Notes under the pieces: model-generated
What the model was told of the DNA's origin: nothing
Seen by the model: only the letters and a program-made list of their open reading frames with translations
The model's database searches: none
Position numbers and translations under genes: made by a program
Part shown: piece after piece, positions 10,773 through 20,136 of the stretch
Numbering within the stretch: the first letter of the stretch is position 1
How the letters are laid out: each line of letters opens with the position of its first letter
From: Saccoglossus kowalevskii
Lineage: Eukaryota; Hemichordata; Enteropneusta; Harrimaniidae
Length of the DNA: 20,633 nucleotides
Direction: 5' to 3'
Assembly (NCBI RefSeq): GCF_000003605.2
Contig: NW_003134138.1
Span: forward strand, 1-20,633

Positions 10773-11251
10773 CATCTGATTTGAGAACAGAGTAATCTTA
10801 TATGGCATGCATCTGATTTGAGAACAGAGTAATCTTATATGGCATGCATCTGATTTGAGAACAGAGTAATCTCTTATGGCATGCATCTGATTTGAGAACA
10901 GAGTAATCTTATATGGCATGCATCTGATTTGAGAACAGAGTAATCTTATATGGCATGCATCTGATTTCACAACACAGTTATCTTAGCTGACATAAATCTG
11001 ATTTAAAACAGAGTAATCTTATATGGCATGCATCTGATTTGAGAACAGAGTAATCTAATATGGCATGCATCTGATTTGAGAACAGAGTAATCTTATATGG
11101 CATGCATCTGATTTGAGAACAGAGTAATCTTATATGGCATGCATCTGATTTGAGAACAGAGTAATCTTATATGGCATGCATCTGATTTCACAACACAGTT
11201 ATCTTAGCTGACATAAATCTGATTTAAAACAGAGTAATCTTATATGGCATG
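10773..11251. repeat. L-type block and four-unit block, each with B-C
   Basis: Five A units with L at 10847 and B-C at 10958-11030 are followed by four A units with B-C at 11179-11251. The unit at 11031 carries taatctaatatgg, shared with 4758, so this region is a copy of 4500-4978 at offset 6273. It lacks the private catctggttt change of 4500. Confidence 0.92.
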
Positions 11252-11656
11252 CATCTGATTTGAGAACAGAGTAATCTTATATGGCATGCATCTGATTTGA
11301 GAACAGAGTAATCTTATATGGCATGCATCTGATTTGAGAACAGAGTAATCTTATATGGCATGCATCTGATTTGAGAACAGAGTAATCTTATATGGCATGC
11401 ATCTGATTTGAGAACAGAGTTATCTTATATGGCATGCATCTGATTTGAGAACAGAGTAATCTTATATGGCATGCATCTGATTTAAAACAGAGTAATCTTA
11501 TATGGCATGCATCTGATTTGAGAACAGAGTAATCTTATATGGCATGCATCTGATTTGAGAACAGAGTAATCTTATATGGCATGCATCTGATTTCACAACA
11601 CAGTTATCTTAGCTGACATAAATCTGATTTAAAACAGAGTAATCTTATATGGCATG
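11252..11656. repeat. T-plain-M block, nine units plus B-C
   Basis: Nine A-type units with T at 11400 and M at 11474 (36 bp) are closed by B-C at 11584-11656. It replaces the K-type block that would complete a 737-bp super-repeat here. The layout is the same as 3395-3799. Confidence 0.92.
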
Positions 11657-11914
11657 CATCTGATTTGAGAACAGAGTAATCTTATATGGCATGCATCTGA
11701 TTTGAGAACAGAGTAATCTTATATGGCATGCATCTGATTTGAGAACAGAGTAATCTTTTATGGCAAGCATCTGATTTGAGAACAGAGTAATCTTATATGG
11801 CATGCATCTGATTTGAGAACAGAGTAATCTTATATGGCATGCATCTGATTTCACAACACAGTTATCTTAGCTGACATAAATCTGATTTAAAACAGAGTAA
11901 TCTTATATGGCATA
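11657..11914. repeat. Five-unit block with combined L-like and K change, plus B-C
   Basis: Five A units precede B-C at 11842-11914. The third unit (11731) reads taatcttttatggcaag, an L-like change and the K ending in one unit. L and K both normally sit at the third position of their five-unit blocks, so this unit looks like an L/K recombinant with one extra substitution. Confidence 0.9.
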
Positions 11915-12320
11915 CATCTGATTTGAGAACAGAGTAATCTTATATGGCATGCATCTGATTTGAGAACAGAGTAATCTTATATGACATGCATCTGATTTGA
12001 GAACAGAGTAATCTTATATGGCATGCATCTGATTTGAGAACAGAGTAATCTTATATGGCATGCATCTGATTTGAGAACAGAGTAATCTTATATGGCATGC
12101 ATCTGATTTGAGAACAGAGTAATCTTATATGGCATGCATCTGATTTGAGAACAGAGTAATCTTATATGGCAAGCATCTGATTTGAGAACAGAGTAATCTT
12201 ATATGGCATGCATCTGATTTGAGAACAGAGTAATCTTATATGGCATGCATCTGATTTCACAACACAGTTATCTTAGCTGACATAAATCTGATTTAAAACA
12301 GAGTAATCTTATATGGCATG
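11915..12320. repeat. Nine-unit block with D and K tags plus B-C
   Basis: The preceding C ends ggcata rather than ggcatg, a change shared with the C before 14942. Nine A units follow with D at 11952 and K at 12137; B-C is at 12248-12320. The copy at 14942-15384 has one more unit. Confidence 0.91.
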
Positions 12321-12948
12321 CATCTGATTTCAGAACAGAGTAATCTCTTATGGCATGCATCTGATTTGAGAACAGAGTAATCTTATATGGCATGCATCTG
12401 ATTTGAGAACAGAATAATCTTATATGGCATGCATCTGATTTGAGAACAGAGTAATCTTATATGGCATGTATCTGATTTGAGAACAGAGTAATCTTATATG
12501 GCATGCATCTGATTTGAGAACAGAGTAATCTTATATGGCATGTATCTGATTTGAGAACAGAGTAATCTTATATGGCATGCATTTGATTTGAGAACAGAGT
12601 AATCTTATATGGCATGCATCTGATTTGAGAACAGAGTAATCTTATATGGCATGCATTTGATTTGAGAACAGAGTAATCTTATATGGCATGCATCTGATTT
12701 GTGAACAGAGTAATCTTATATGGCATGCATCTGATTTGAGAACAGAGTAATCTTATATGGCATGCATCTGATTTGAGAACAGAGTAATCTTATATGGCAT
12801 GCATCTGATTTGAGAACAGAGTAATCTTATATGGCATGCATCTGATTTGAGAACAGAGTAATCTTATATGGCATGCATCTGATTTCACAACACAGTTATC
12901 TTAGCTGACATAAATCTGATTTAAAACAGAGTAATCTTATATGGCATG
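12321..12948. repeat. Shortened Y/F/G marker block, 15 units plus B-C
   Basis: Fifteen A units: Q plus L in one unit at 12321, agaataatc at 12395, Y 12469, Y 12543, F 12580, F 12654, G 12691, then plain units to B-C at 12876-12948. The third F, P and the two later G units are absent, so the marker block is cut after the first G and its neighbour. Confidence 0.91.
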
Positions 12949-13612
12949 CATCTGATTTGAGAACAGAGTAATCTTATATGGCATGCATCTGATTTGAGAA
13001 CAGAGTAATCTTATATGGCATGCATCTGATTTGAGAACAGAGTAATCTTATATGGCAAGCATCTGATTTGAGAACAGAGTAATCTTATATGGCATGCATC
13101 TGATTTGAGAACAGAGTAATCTTATATGGCATGCATCTGATTTCACAACACAGTTATCTTAGCTGACATAAATCTGATTTAAAACAGAGTAATCTTATAT
13201 GGCATGCATCTGATTTGAGAACAGAGTAATCTTATATGGCATGCATCTGATTTGAGAACAGAGTAATCTTATATGACATGCATCTGATTTGAGAACAGAG
13301 TAATCTTATATGGCATGCATCTGATTTGAGAACAGAGTAATCTTATATGGCATGCATCTGATTTGAGAACAGAGTAATCTTATATGGCATGCATCTGATT
13401 TGAGAACAGAGTAATCTTATATGGCATGCATCTGATTTGAGAACAGAGTAATCTTATATGGCATGCATCTGATTTGAGAACAGAGTAATCTTATATGGCA
13501 TGCATCTGATTTGAGAACAGAGTAATCTTATATGGCATGCATCTGATTTCACAACACAGTTATCTTAGCTGACATAAATCTGATTTAAAACAGAGTAATC
13601 TTATATGGCATG
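12949..13612. repeat. K-type five-unit block and nine-unit D block, each with B-C
   Basis: Five A units with K at 13023 and B-C at 13134-13206 are followed by nine A units with D at 13244 and B-C at 13540-13612. In the nine-unit block only the D tag stands out. Confidence 0.92.
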
Positions 13613-14018
13613 CATCTGATTTGAGAACAGAGTAATCTTATATGGCATGCATCTGATTTGAGAACAGAGTAATCTTATATGGCATGCATCTGATTTGAGA
13701 ACAGAGTAATCTCTTATGGCATGCATCTGATTTGAGAACAGAGTAATCTTATATGGCATGCATCTGATTTGAGAACAGAGTAATCTTATATGGCATGCAT
13801 CTGATTTGAGAACAGAGTAATCTTATATGGCATGCATCTGATTTGAGAACAGAGTAATCTTATATGGCAAGCATCTGATTTGAGAACAGAGTAATCTTAT
13901 ATGGTATGCATCTGATTTGAGAAGAGAGTAATCTTATATGGCATGCATCTGATTTCACAACACAGTTATCTTAGCTGACATAAATCTGATTTAAAACAGA
14001 GTAATCTTATATGGCATG
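13613..14018. repeat. Nine-unit L then K-U-R block plus B-C
   Basis: Nine A units carry L at 13687, K at 13835, U at 13872 and R at 13909, and are closed by B-C at 13946-14018. The K-U-R-B-C end matches 18117-18300, while the L start matches ordinary L blocks, so this is a join of two block types. Confidence 0.91.
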
Positions 14019-14683
14019 CATCTGATTTGAGAACAGAGTAATCTTATATGGCATGCATCTGATTTGAGAACAGAGTAATCTTATATGGCATGCATCTGAT
14101 TTGAGAAACAGAGTAATCTCTTATGGCATGCATCTGATTTGAGAACAGAGTAATCTATATGGCATGCATCTGATTTGAGAACAGAGTAATCTTATATGGC
14201 ATGCATCTGATTTGAGAACAGAGTAAGCTTATATGGCATGCATCTGATTTGAGAACAGAGTAATCTTATATGGCATGCATCTGATTTGAGAACAGAGTTA
14301 TCTTATATGGCATGCATGTGATTTGAGAACAGAGTAATCTTATATGGCATGCATCTGATTTGAGAACAGAGTAATCTTATATGGCATGCATCTGATTTGA
14401 GAACAGAGTAATCTTATATGGCATGCATCTGATTTGAGAACAGAGTTATCTTATATGGCATGCATCTGATTTGAGAACAGAGTAATCTTATATGGCATGC
14501 ATTTGATTTGAGAACAGAGTAATCTTATATGGCATGCATCTGATTTGAGAACAGAGTAATCTTATATGGCATGCATCTGATTTGAGAACAGAGTAATCTT
14601 ATATGGCATGCATCTGATTTCACAACACAGTTATCTTAGCTGACATAAATCTGATTTAAAACAGAGTAATCTTATATGGCATG
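14019..14683. repeat. 16-unit block with private indels, aagctt variant, T-T-F, plus B-C
   Basis: Sixteen A-type units run to B-C at 14611-14683. The unit at 14093 is 38 bp (gagaaacag) with L; the unit at 14131 is 36 bp (taatctatatgg). Then come the aagctt variant at 14204, T 14278, a private catgtg start at 14315, T 14426 and F 14500. The aagctt-to-second-T part equals 10294-10552 at offset 3910; the second T onward equals 2400 and 16199 onward. Confidence 0.91.
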
Positions 14684-14941
14684 CATCTGATTTGAGAACA
14701 GAGTAATCTTATATGGCATGCATCTGATTTGAGAACAGAGTAATCTTATATGGCATGCATCTGATTTGAGAACAGAGTAATCTCGTATGGCATGCATCTG
14801 ATTTGAGAACAGAGTAATCTTACATGGCATGCATCTGATTTGAGAACAGAGTAATCTTATATGGCATGCATCTGATTTCACAACACAGTTATCTTAGCTG
14901 ACATAAATCTGATTTAAAACAGAGTAATCTTATATGGCATA
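14684..14941. repeat. L-type block with CG change, second copy, plus B-C
   Basis: Five A units precede B-C at 14869-14941. The CG dinucleotide is at 14784-14785 in the third unit, and ttacatgg is in the fourth. It is the copy of 2658-2915 at offset 12026; here the C ends ggcata. Confidence 0.93.
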
Positions 14942-15384
14942 CATCTGATTTGAGAACAGAGTAATCTTATATGGCATGCATCTGATTTGAGAACAGAGTA
15001 ATCTTATATGACATGCATCTGATTTGAGAACAGAGTAATCTTATATGGCATGCATCTGATTTGAGAACAGAGTAATCTTATATGGCATGCATCTGATTTG
15101 AGAACAGAGTAATCTTATATGGCATGCATCTGATTTGAGAACAGAGTAATCTTATATGGCATGCATCTGATTTGAGAACAGAGTAATCTTATATGGCATG
15201 CATCTGATTTGAGAACAGAGTAATCTTATATGGCAAGCATCTGATTTGAGAACAGAGTAATCTTATATGGCATGCATCTGATTTGAGAACAGAGTAATCT
15301 TATATGGCATGCATCTGATTTCACAACACAGTTATCTTAGCTGACATAAATCTGATTTAAAACAGAGTAATCTTATATGGCATG
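14942..15384. repeat. Ten-unit block with D and K tags plus B-C
   Basis: Ten A units with D at 14979 and K at 15201 are closed by B-C at 15312-15384. It is the copy of 11915-12320 with one unit gained, which shifts the offset from 3027 to 3064. Confidence 0.91.
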
Positions 15385-16013
15385 CATCTGATTTGAGAAC
15401 AGAGTAATCTCTTATGGCATGCATCTGATTTGAGAACAGAGTAATCTTATATGGCATGCATCTGATTTGAGAACAGAATAATCTAATATGGCATGTATCT
15501 GATTTGAGAACAGAGTAATCTTATATGGCATGCATCTGATTTGAGAACAGAGTAATCTTATATGGCATGTATCTGATTTGAGAACAGAGTAATCTTATAT
15601 GGCATGCATTTGATTTGAGAACAGAGTAATCTTATATGGCATGCATCTGATTTGAGAACAGAGTAATCTTATATGGCATGCATTTGATTTGAGAACAGAG
15701 TAATCTTATATGGCATGCATCTGATTTGTGAACAGAGTAATCTTATATGGCATGCATCTGATTTGAGAACAGAGTAATCTTATATGGCATGCATTTGATT
15801 TGAGAACAGAGTAATCTTATATGGCATGCATCTGATTTGAGAACAGAGGTAATCTTATATGGCATGCATCTGATTTGTGAACAGAGTAATCTTATATGGC
15901 ATGCATCTGATTTGTGAACAGAGTAATCTTATATGGCATGCATCTGATTTCACAACACAGTTATCTTAGCTGACATAAATCTGATTTAAAACAGAGTAAT
16001 CTTATATGGCATG
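15385..16013. repeat. Y/F/G marker block, third full copy, plus B-C
   Basis: Fifteen A-type units: L 15385, agaataatctaatatgg at 15459, Y 15496, Y 15570, F 15607, F 15681, G 15718, F 15792, P 15829 (38 bp), G 15867, G 15904, then directly B-C at 15941-16013. The Q unit that follows the second G at 1920 and 9739 is replaced by B-C. Confidence 0.92.
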
Positions 16014-16714
16014 CATCTGATTTGAGAACAGAGTAATCTTATATGGCATGCATCTGATTTGAGAACAGAGTAATCTTATATGGCATGCATCTGATTTGAG
16101 AACAGAGTAATCTTATATGGCATGCATCTGATTTGAGAACAGAGTAATCTTATATGGCATGCATCTGATTTGAGAACAGAGTAATCTTATATGGCATGCA
16201 TCTGATTTGAGAACAGAGTTATCTTATATGGCATGCATCTGATTTGAGAACAGAGTAATCTTATATGGCATGCATTTGATTTGAGAACAGAGTAATCTTA
16301 TATGGCATGCATCTGATTTGAGAACAGAGTAATCTTATATGGCATGCATCTGATTTGAGAACAGAGTAATCTTATATGGCATGCATCTGATTTCACAACA
16401 CAGTTATCTTAGCTGACATAAATCTGATTTAAAACAGAGTAATCTTATATGGCATGCATCTGATTTGAGAACAGAGTAATCTTATATGGCATGCATCTGA
16501 TTTGAGAACAGAGTAATCTTATATGGCATGCATCTGATTTGAGAACAGAGTAATCTCGTATGGCATGCATCTGATTTGAGAACAGAGTAATCTTACATGG
16601 CATGCATCTGATTTGAGAACAGAGTAATCTTATATGGCATGCATCTGATTTCACAACACAGTTATCTTAGCTGACATAAATCTGATTTAAAACAGAGTAA
16701 TCTTATATGGCATG
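16014..16714. repeat. T-F block and third CG-bearing L block, each with B-C
   Basis: Ten A units with T at 16199 and F at 16273 are closed by B-C at 16384-16456. Five A units with the CG change (CG at 16557-16558) and ttacatgg follow, closed by B-C at 16642-16714. It matches 2400-2915 at offset 13799. Confidence 0.93.
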
Positions 16715-17562
16715 CATCTGATTTGAGAACAGAGTAATCTTATATGGCATGCATCTGATTTGAGAACAGAGTAATCTTATATGGCATGCATCTGATTTGA
16801 GAACAGAGTAATCTTATATGGCATGCATCTGATTTGAGAACAGAGTTATCTTATATGGCATGCATCTGATTTGAGAACAGAGTAATCTTATATGGCATGC
16901 ATCTGATTTAAAACAGAGTAATCTTATATGGCATGCATCTGATTTGAGAACAGAGTAATCTTATATGGCATGCATCTGATTTGAGAACAGAGTAATCTTA
17001 TATGGCATGCATCTGATTTCACAACACAGTTATCTTAGCTGACATAAATCTGATTTAAAACAGAGTAATCTTATATGGCATGCATCTGATTTGAGAACAG
17101 AGTAATCTTATATGGCATGCATCTGATTTGAGAACAGAGTAATCTTATATGGCATGCATCTGATTTGAGAACAGAGTAATCTCTTATGGCATGCATCTGA
17201 TTTGAGAACAGAGTAATCTTATATGGCATGCATCTGATTTGAGAACAGAGTAATCTTATATGGCATGCATCTGATTTGAGAACAGAGTAATCTTATATGG
17301 CATGCATCTGATTTGAGAACAGAGTAATCTTATATGGCATGCATCTGATTTGAGAACAGAGTTATCTTATATGGCATGCATCTGATTTGAGAACAGAGTA
17401 ATCTTATATGGCATGCATCTGATTTGAGAACAGAGTAATCTCTTATGGCATGCATCTGATTTGAGAACAGAGTAATCTTATATGGCATGCATCTGATTTC
17501 ACAACACAGTTATCTTAGCTGACATAAATCTGATTTAAAACAGAGTAATCTTATATGGCATG
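16715..17562. repeat. T-M eight-unit block and eleven-unit double-L block, each with B-C
   Basis: Eight A-type units with T at 16826 and M at 16900 (36 bp) are closed by B-C at 17010-17082. Eleven A units follow with L at 17157, T at 17342 and a second L at 17416, closed by B-C at 17490-17562. Two L units within one interval are unusual in this window. Confidence 0.91.
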
Positions 17563-18300
17563 CATCTGATTTGAGAACAGAGTAATCTTATATGGCATGC
17601 AACTGATTTGAGAACAGAGTAATCTTATATGGCATGCATCTGATTTGAGAACAGAGTAATCTTATATGGCAAGCATCTGATTTGAGAACAGAGTAATCTT
17701 ATATGGCATGCATCTGATTTGAGAACAGAGTAATCTTATATGGCATGCATCTGATTTCACAACACAGTTATCTTAGCTGACATAAATCTGATTTAAAACA
17801 GAGTAATCTTATATGGCATGCATCTGATTTGAGAACAGAGTAATCTTATATGGCATGCATCTGATTTGAGAACAGAGTAATCTTATATGACATGCATCTG
17901 ATTTGAGAACAGAGTAATCTTATATGGCATGCATCTGATTTGAGAACAGAGTAATCTTATATGGCATGCATCTGATTTGAGAACAGAGTAATCTTATATG
18001 GCATGCAACTGATTTGAGAACAGAGTAATCTTATATGGCATGCATCTGATTTGAGAACAGAGTAATCTTATATGGCATGCATCTGATTTGAGAACAGAGT
18101 AATCTTATATGGCATGCATCTGATTTGAGAACAGAGTAATCTTATATGGCAAGCATCTGATTTGAGAACAGAGTAATCTTATATGGTATGCATCTGATTT
18201 GAGAAGAGAGTAATCTTATATGGCATGCATCTGATTTCACAACACAGTTATCTTAGCTGACATAAATCTGATTTAAAACAGAGTAATCTTATATGGCATG
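17563..18300. repeat. K block with N tag and eleven-unit D-N-K-U-R block, each with B-C
   Basis: Five A units with N at 17600 and K at 17637 are closed by B-C at 17748. Eleven A units follow with D 17858, N 18006, K 18117, U 18154 and R 18191, closed by B-C at 18228-18300. All tags from 17600 to 18227 match 7966-8593 in order and spacing. Confidence 0.93.
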
Positions 18301-18558
18301 CATCTGATTTGAGAACAGAGTAATCTTATATGGCATGCATCTGATTTGAGAACAGAGTAATCTTATATGGCATGCATCTGATTTGAGAACAGAGTAATCT
18401 CTTATGGCATGCATCTGATTTGAGAACAGAGTAATCTTATATGGCATGCATCTGATTTGAGAACAGAGTAATCTTATATGGCATGCATCTGATTTCACAA
18501 CACAGTTATCTTAGCTGACATAAATCTGATTTAAAACAGAGTAATCTTATATGGCATG
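18301..18558. repeat. L-type five-unit block plus B-C
   Basis: Five A units with L at 18375 are closed by B-C at 18486-18558. The right part of this block is the left end of a 732-bp tandem duplication. Confidence 0.93.
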
Positions 18559-18924
18559 CATCTGATTTGAGAACAGAGTAATCTTATATGGCATGCATCT
18601 GATTTCACAACACAGTTATCTTAGCTGACATAAATCTGATTTAAAACAGAGTAATCTTATATGGCATGCATCTGATTTGAGAACAGAGTAATCTTATATG
18701 GCATGCATCTGATTTGAGAACAGAGTAATCTTATATGGCATGCATCTGATTTGAGAACAGAGTAATCTTATATGGCAAGCATCTGATTTGAGAACAGAGT
18801 AATCTTATATGGCATGCATCTGATTTGAGAACAGAGTAATCTTATATGGCATGCATCTGATTTCACAACAGTTATCTTAGCTGACATAAATCTGATTTAA
18901 AACAGAGTAATCTTATATGGCATG
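18559..18924. repeat. Single-A interval and K block with a 35-bp B unit (copy 1)
   Basis: One A unit lies between B-C pairs at 18486 and 18596, followed by five A units with K at 18743. Then comes a B of only 35 bp (18854-18888), in which cacaacacag has lost two bases to give cacaacag, followed by C to 18924. Single-A spacing and the shortened B occur only here and in the copy at 19291-19656. Confidence 0.93.
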
Positions 18925-19290
18925 CATCTGATTTGAGAACAGAGTAATCTTATATGGCATGCATCTGATTTGAGAACAGAGTAATCTTATATGACATGCA
19001 TCTGATTTGAGAACACAGTAATCTAGCTGACATGCATCTGATTTGTAAACAGAGTAATCTATATGGCATGCATCTGATTTGAGACAGAGTAATCTTATAT
19101 GGCATGCATCTGATTTGAGAACAGAGTAATCTTATATGGCATGCATCTGATTTGAGAACAGAGTAATCTCTTATGGCATGCATCTGATTTGAGAACAGAG
19201 TAATCTTATATGGCATGCATCTGATTTCACAACACAGTTATCTTAGCTGACATAAATCTGATTTAAAACAGAGTAATCTTATATGGCATG
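18925..19290. repeat. Irregular eight-unit block with three 36-bp units plus B-C
   Basis: Units are 18925 plain, 18962 D, then three units of 36 bp: 18999 (an A/B mosaic: gagaacacag, then taatctagctgacatg), 19035 (tgatttgtaaac and taatctatatgg) and 19071 (gagacagag). Plain 19107, L 19144 and plain 19181 follow, with B-C at 19218-19290. This is the most divergent patch in the window. Confidence 0.92.
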
Positions 19291-19656
19291 CATCTGATTT
19301 GAGAACAGAGTAATCTTATATGGCATGCATCTGATTTCACAACACAGTTATCTTAGCTGACATAAATCTGATTTAAAACAGAGTAATCTTATATGGCATG
19401 CATCTGATTTGAGAACAGAGTAATCTTATATGGCATGCATCTGATTTGAGAACAGAGTAATCTTATATGGCATGCATCTGATTTGAGAACAGAGTAATCT
19501 TATATGGCAAGCATCTGATTTGAGAACAGAGTAATCTTATATGGCATGCATCTGATTTGAGAACAGAGTAATCTTATATGGCATGCATCTGATTTCACAA
19601 CAGTTATCTTAGCTGACATAAATCTGATTTAAAACAGAGTAATCTTATATGGCATG
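19291..19656. repeat. Single-A interval and K block with a 35-bp B unit (copy 2)
   Basis: One A unit, B-C at 19328, five A units with K at 19475, and a 35-bp B at 19586-19620 with the same two-base loss, then C to 19656. Each element lies 732 bp from its partner in 18559-18924. Confidence 0.93.
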
Positions 19657-20136
19657 CATCTGATTTGAGAACAGAGTAATCTTATATGGCATGCATCTGA
19701 TTTGAGAACAGAGTAATCTTATATGACATGCATCTGATTTGAGAACAGAGTAATCTTATATGGCATGCATCTGATTTGAGAACAGAGTAATCTTATATGG
19801 CATGCATCTGATTTGAGAACATAGTAATCTTATATGACATGCATCTGATTTGAGAACAGAGTAATCTTATATGGCATGCATCTGATTTGAGAACAGAGTA
19901 ATCTTATATGGCATGCATCTGATTTGAGAACAGAGTAATCTTATATGGCATGCATCTGATTTGAGAACAGAGTAATCTTATATGGCATGCATCTGATTTG
20001 AGAACAGAGTAATCTTATATGGCATGCATCTGATTTGAGAACAGAGTAATCTTATATGGCATGCATCTGATTTCACAACACAGTTATCTTAGCTGACATA
20101 AATCTGATTTAAAACAGAGTAATCTTATATGGCATG
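19657..20136. repeat. Eleven-unit D block plus B-C
   Basis: Eleven A units with D at 19694 and a unit at 19805 carrying both catagtaat and the D ending are closed by B-C at 20064-20136, the last pair in the window. Confidence 0.92.

Noticed and set aside
1205-18498. Eleven 69-codon minus-strand open frames (1205-1414, 2646-2855, 4488-4697, 5225-5434, 7032-7241, 9024-9233, 10761-10970, 11645-11854, 14672-14881, 16445-16654, 18289-18498) as genes
   Set aside because: Each starts at a GTG inside a B unit and ends at the TAA of an A or C unit. The translation is the 37-bp unit read in three frames in turn, with no domain or composition of a real protein. Their number and length follow from where L or L-like units sit.
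18950-19216. An 88-codon minus-strand open frame as a gene
   Set aside because: It starts at an ATG in a unit junction and is long only because three 36-bp units at 18999-19106 shift the repeat phase past the usual stops. It is unit sequence throughout.
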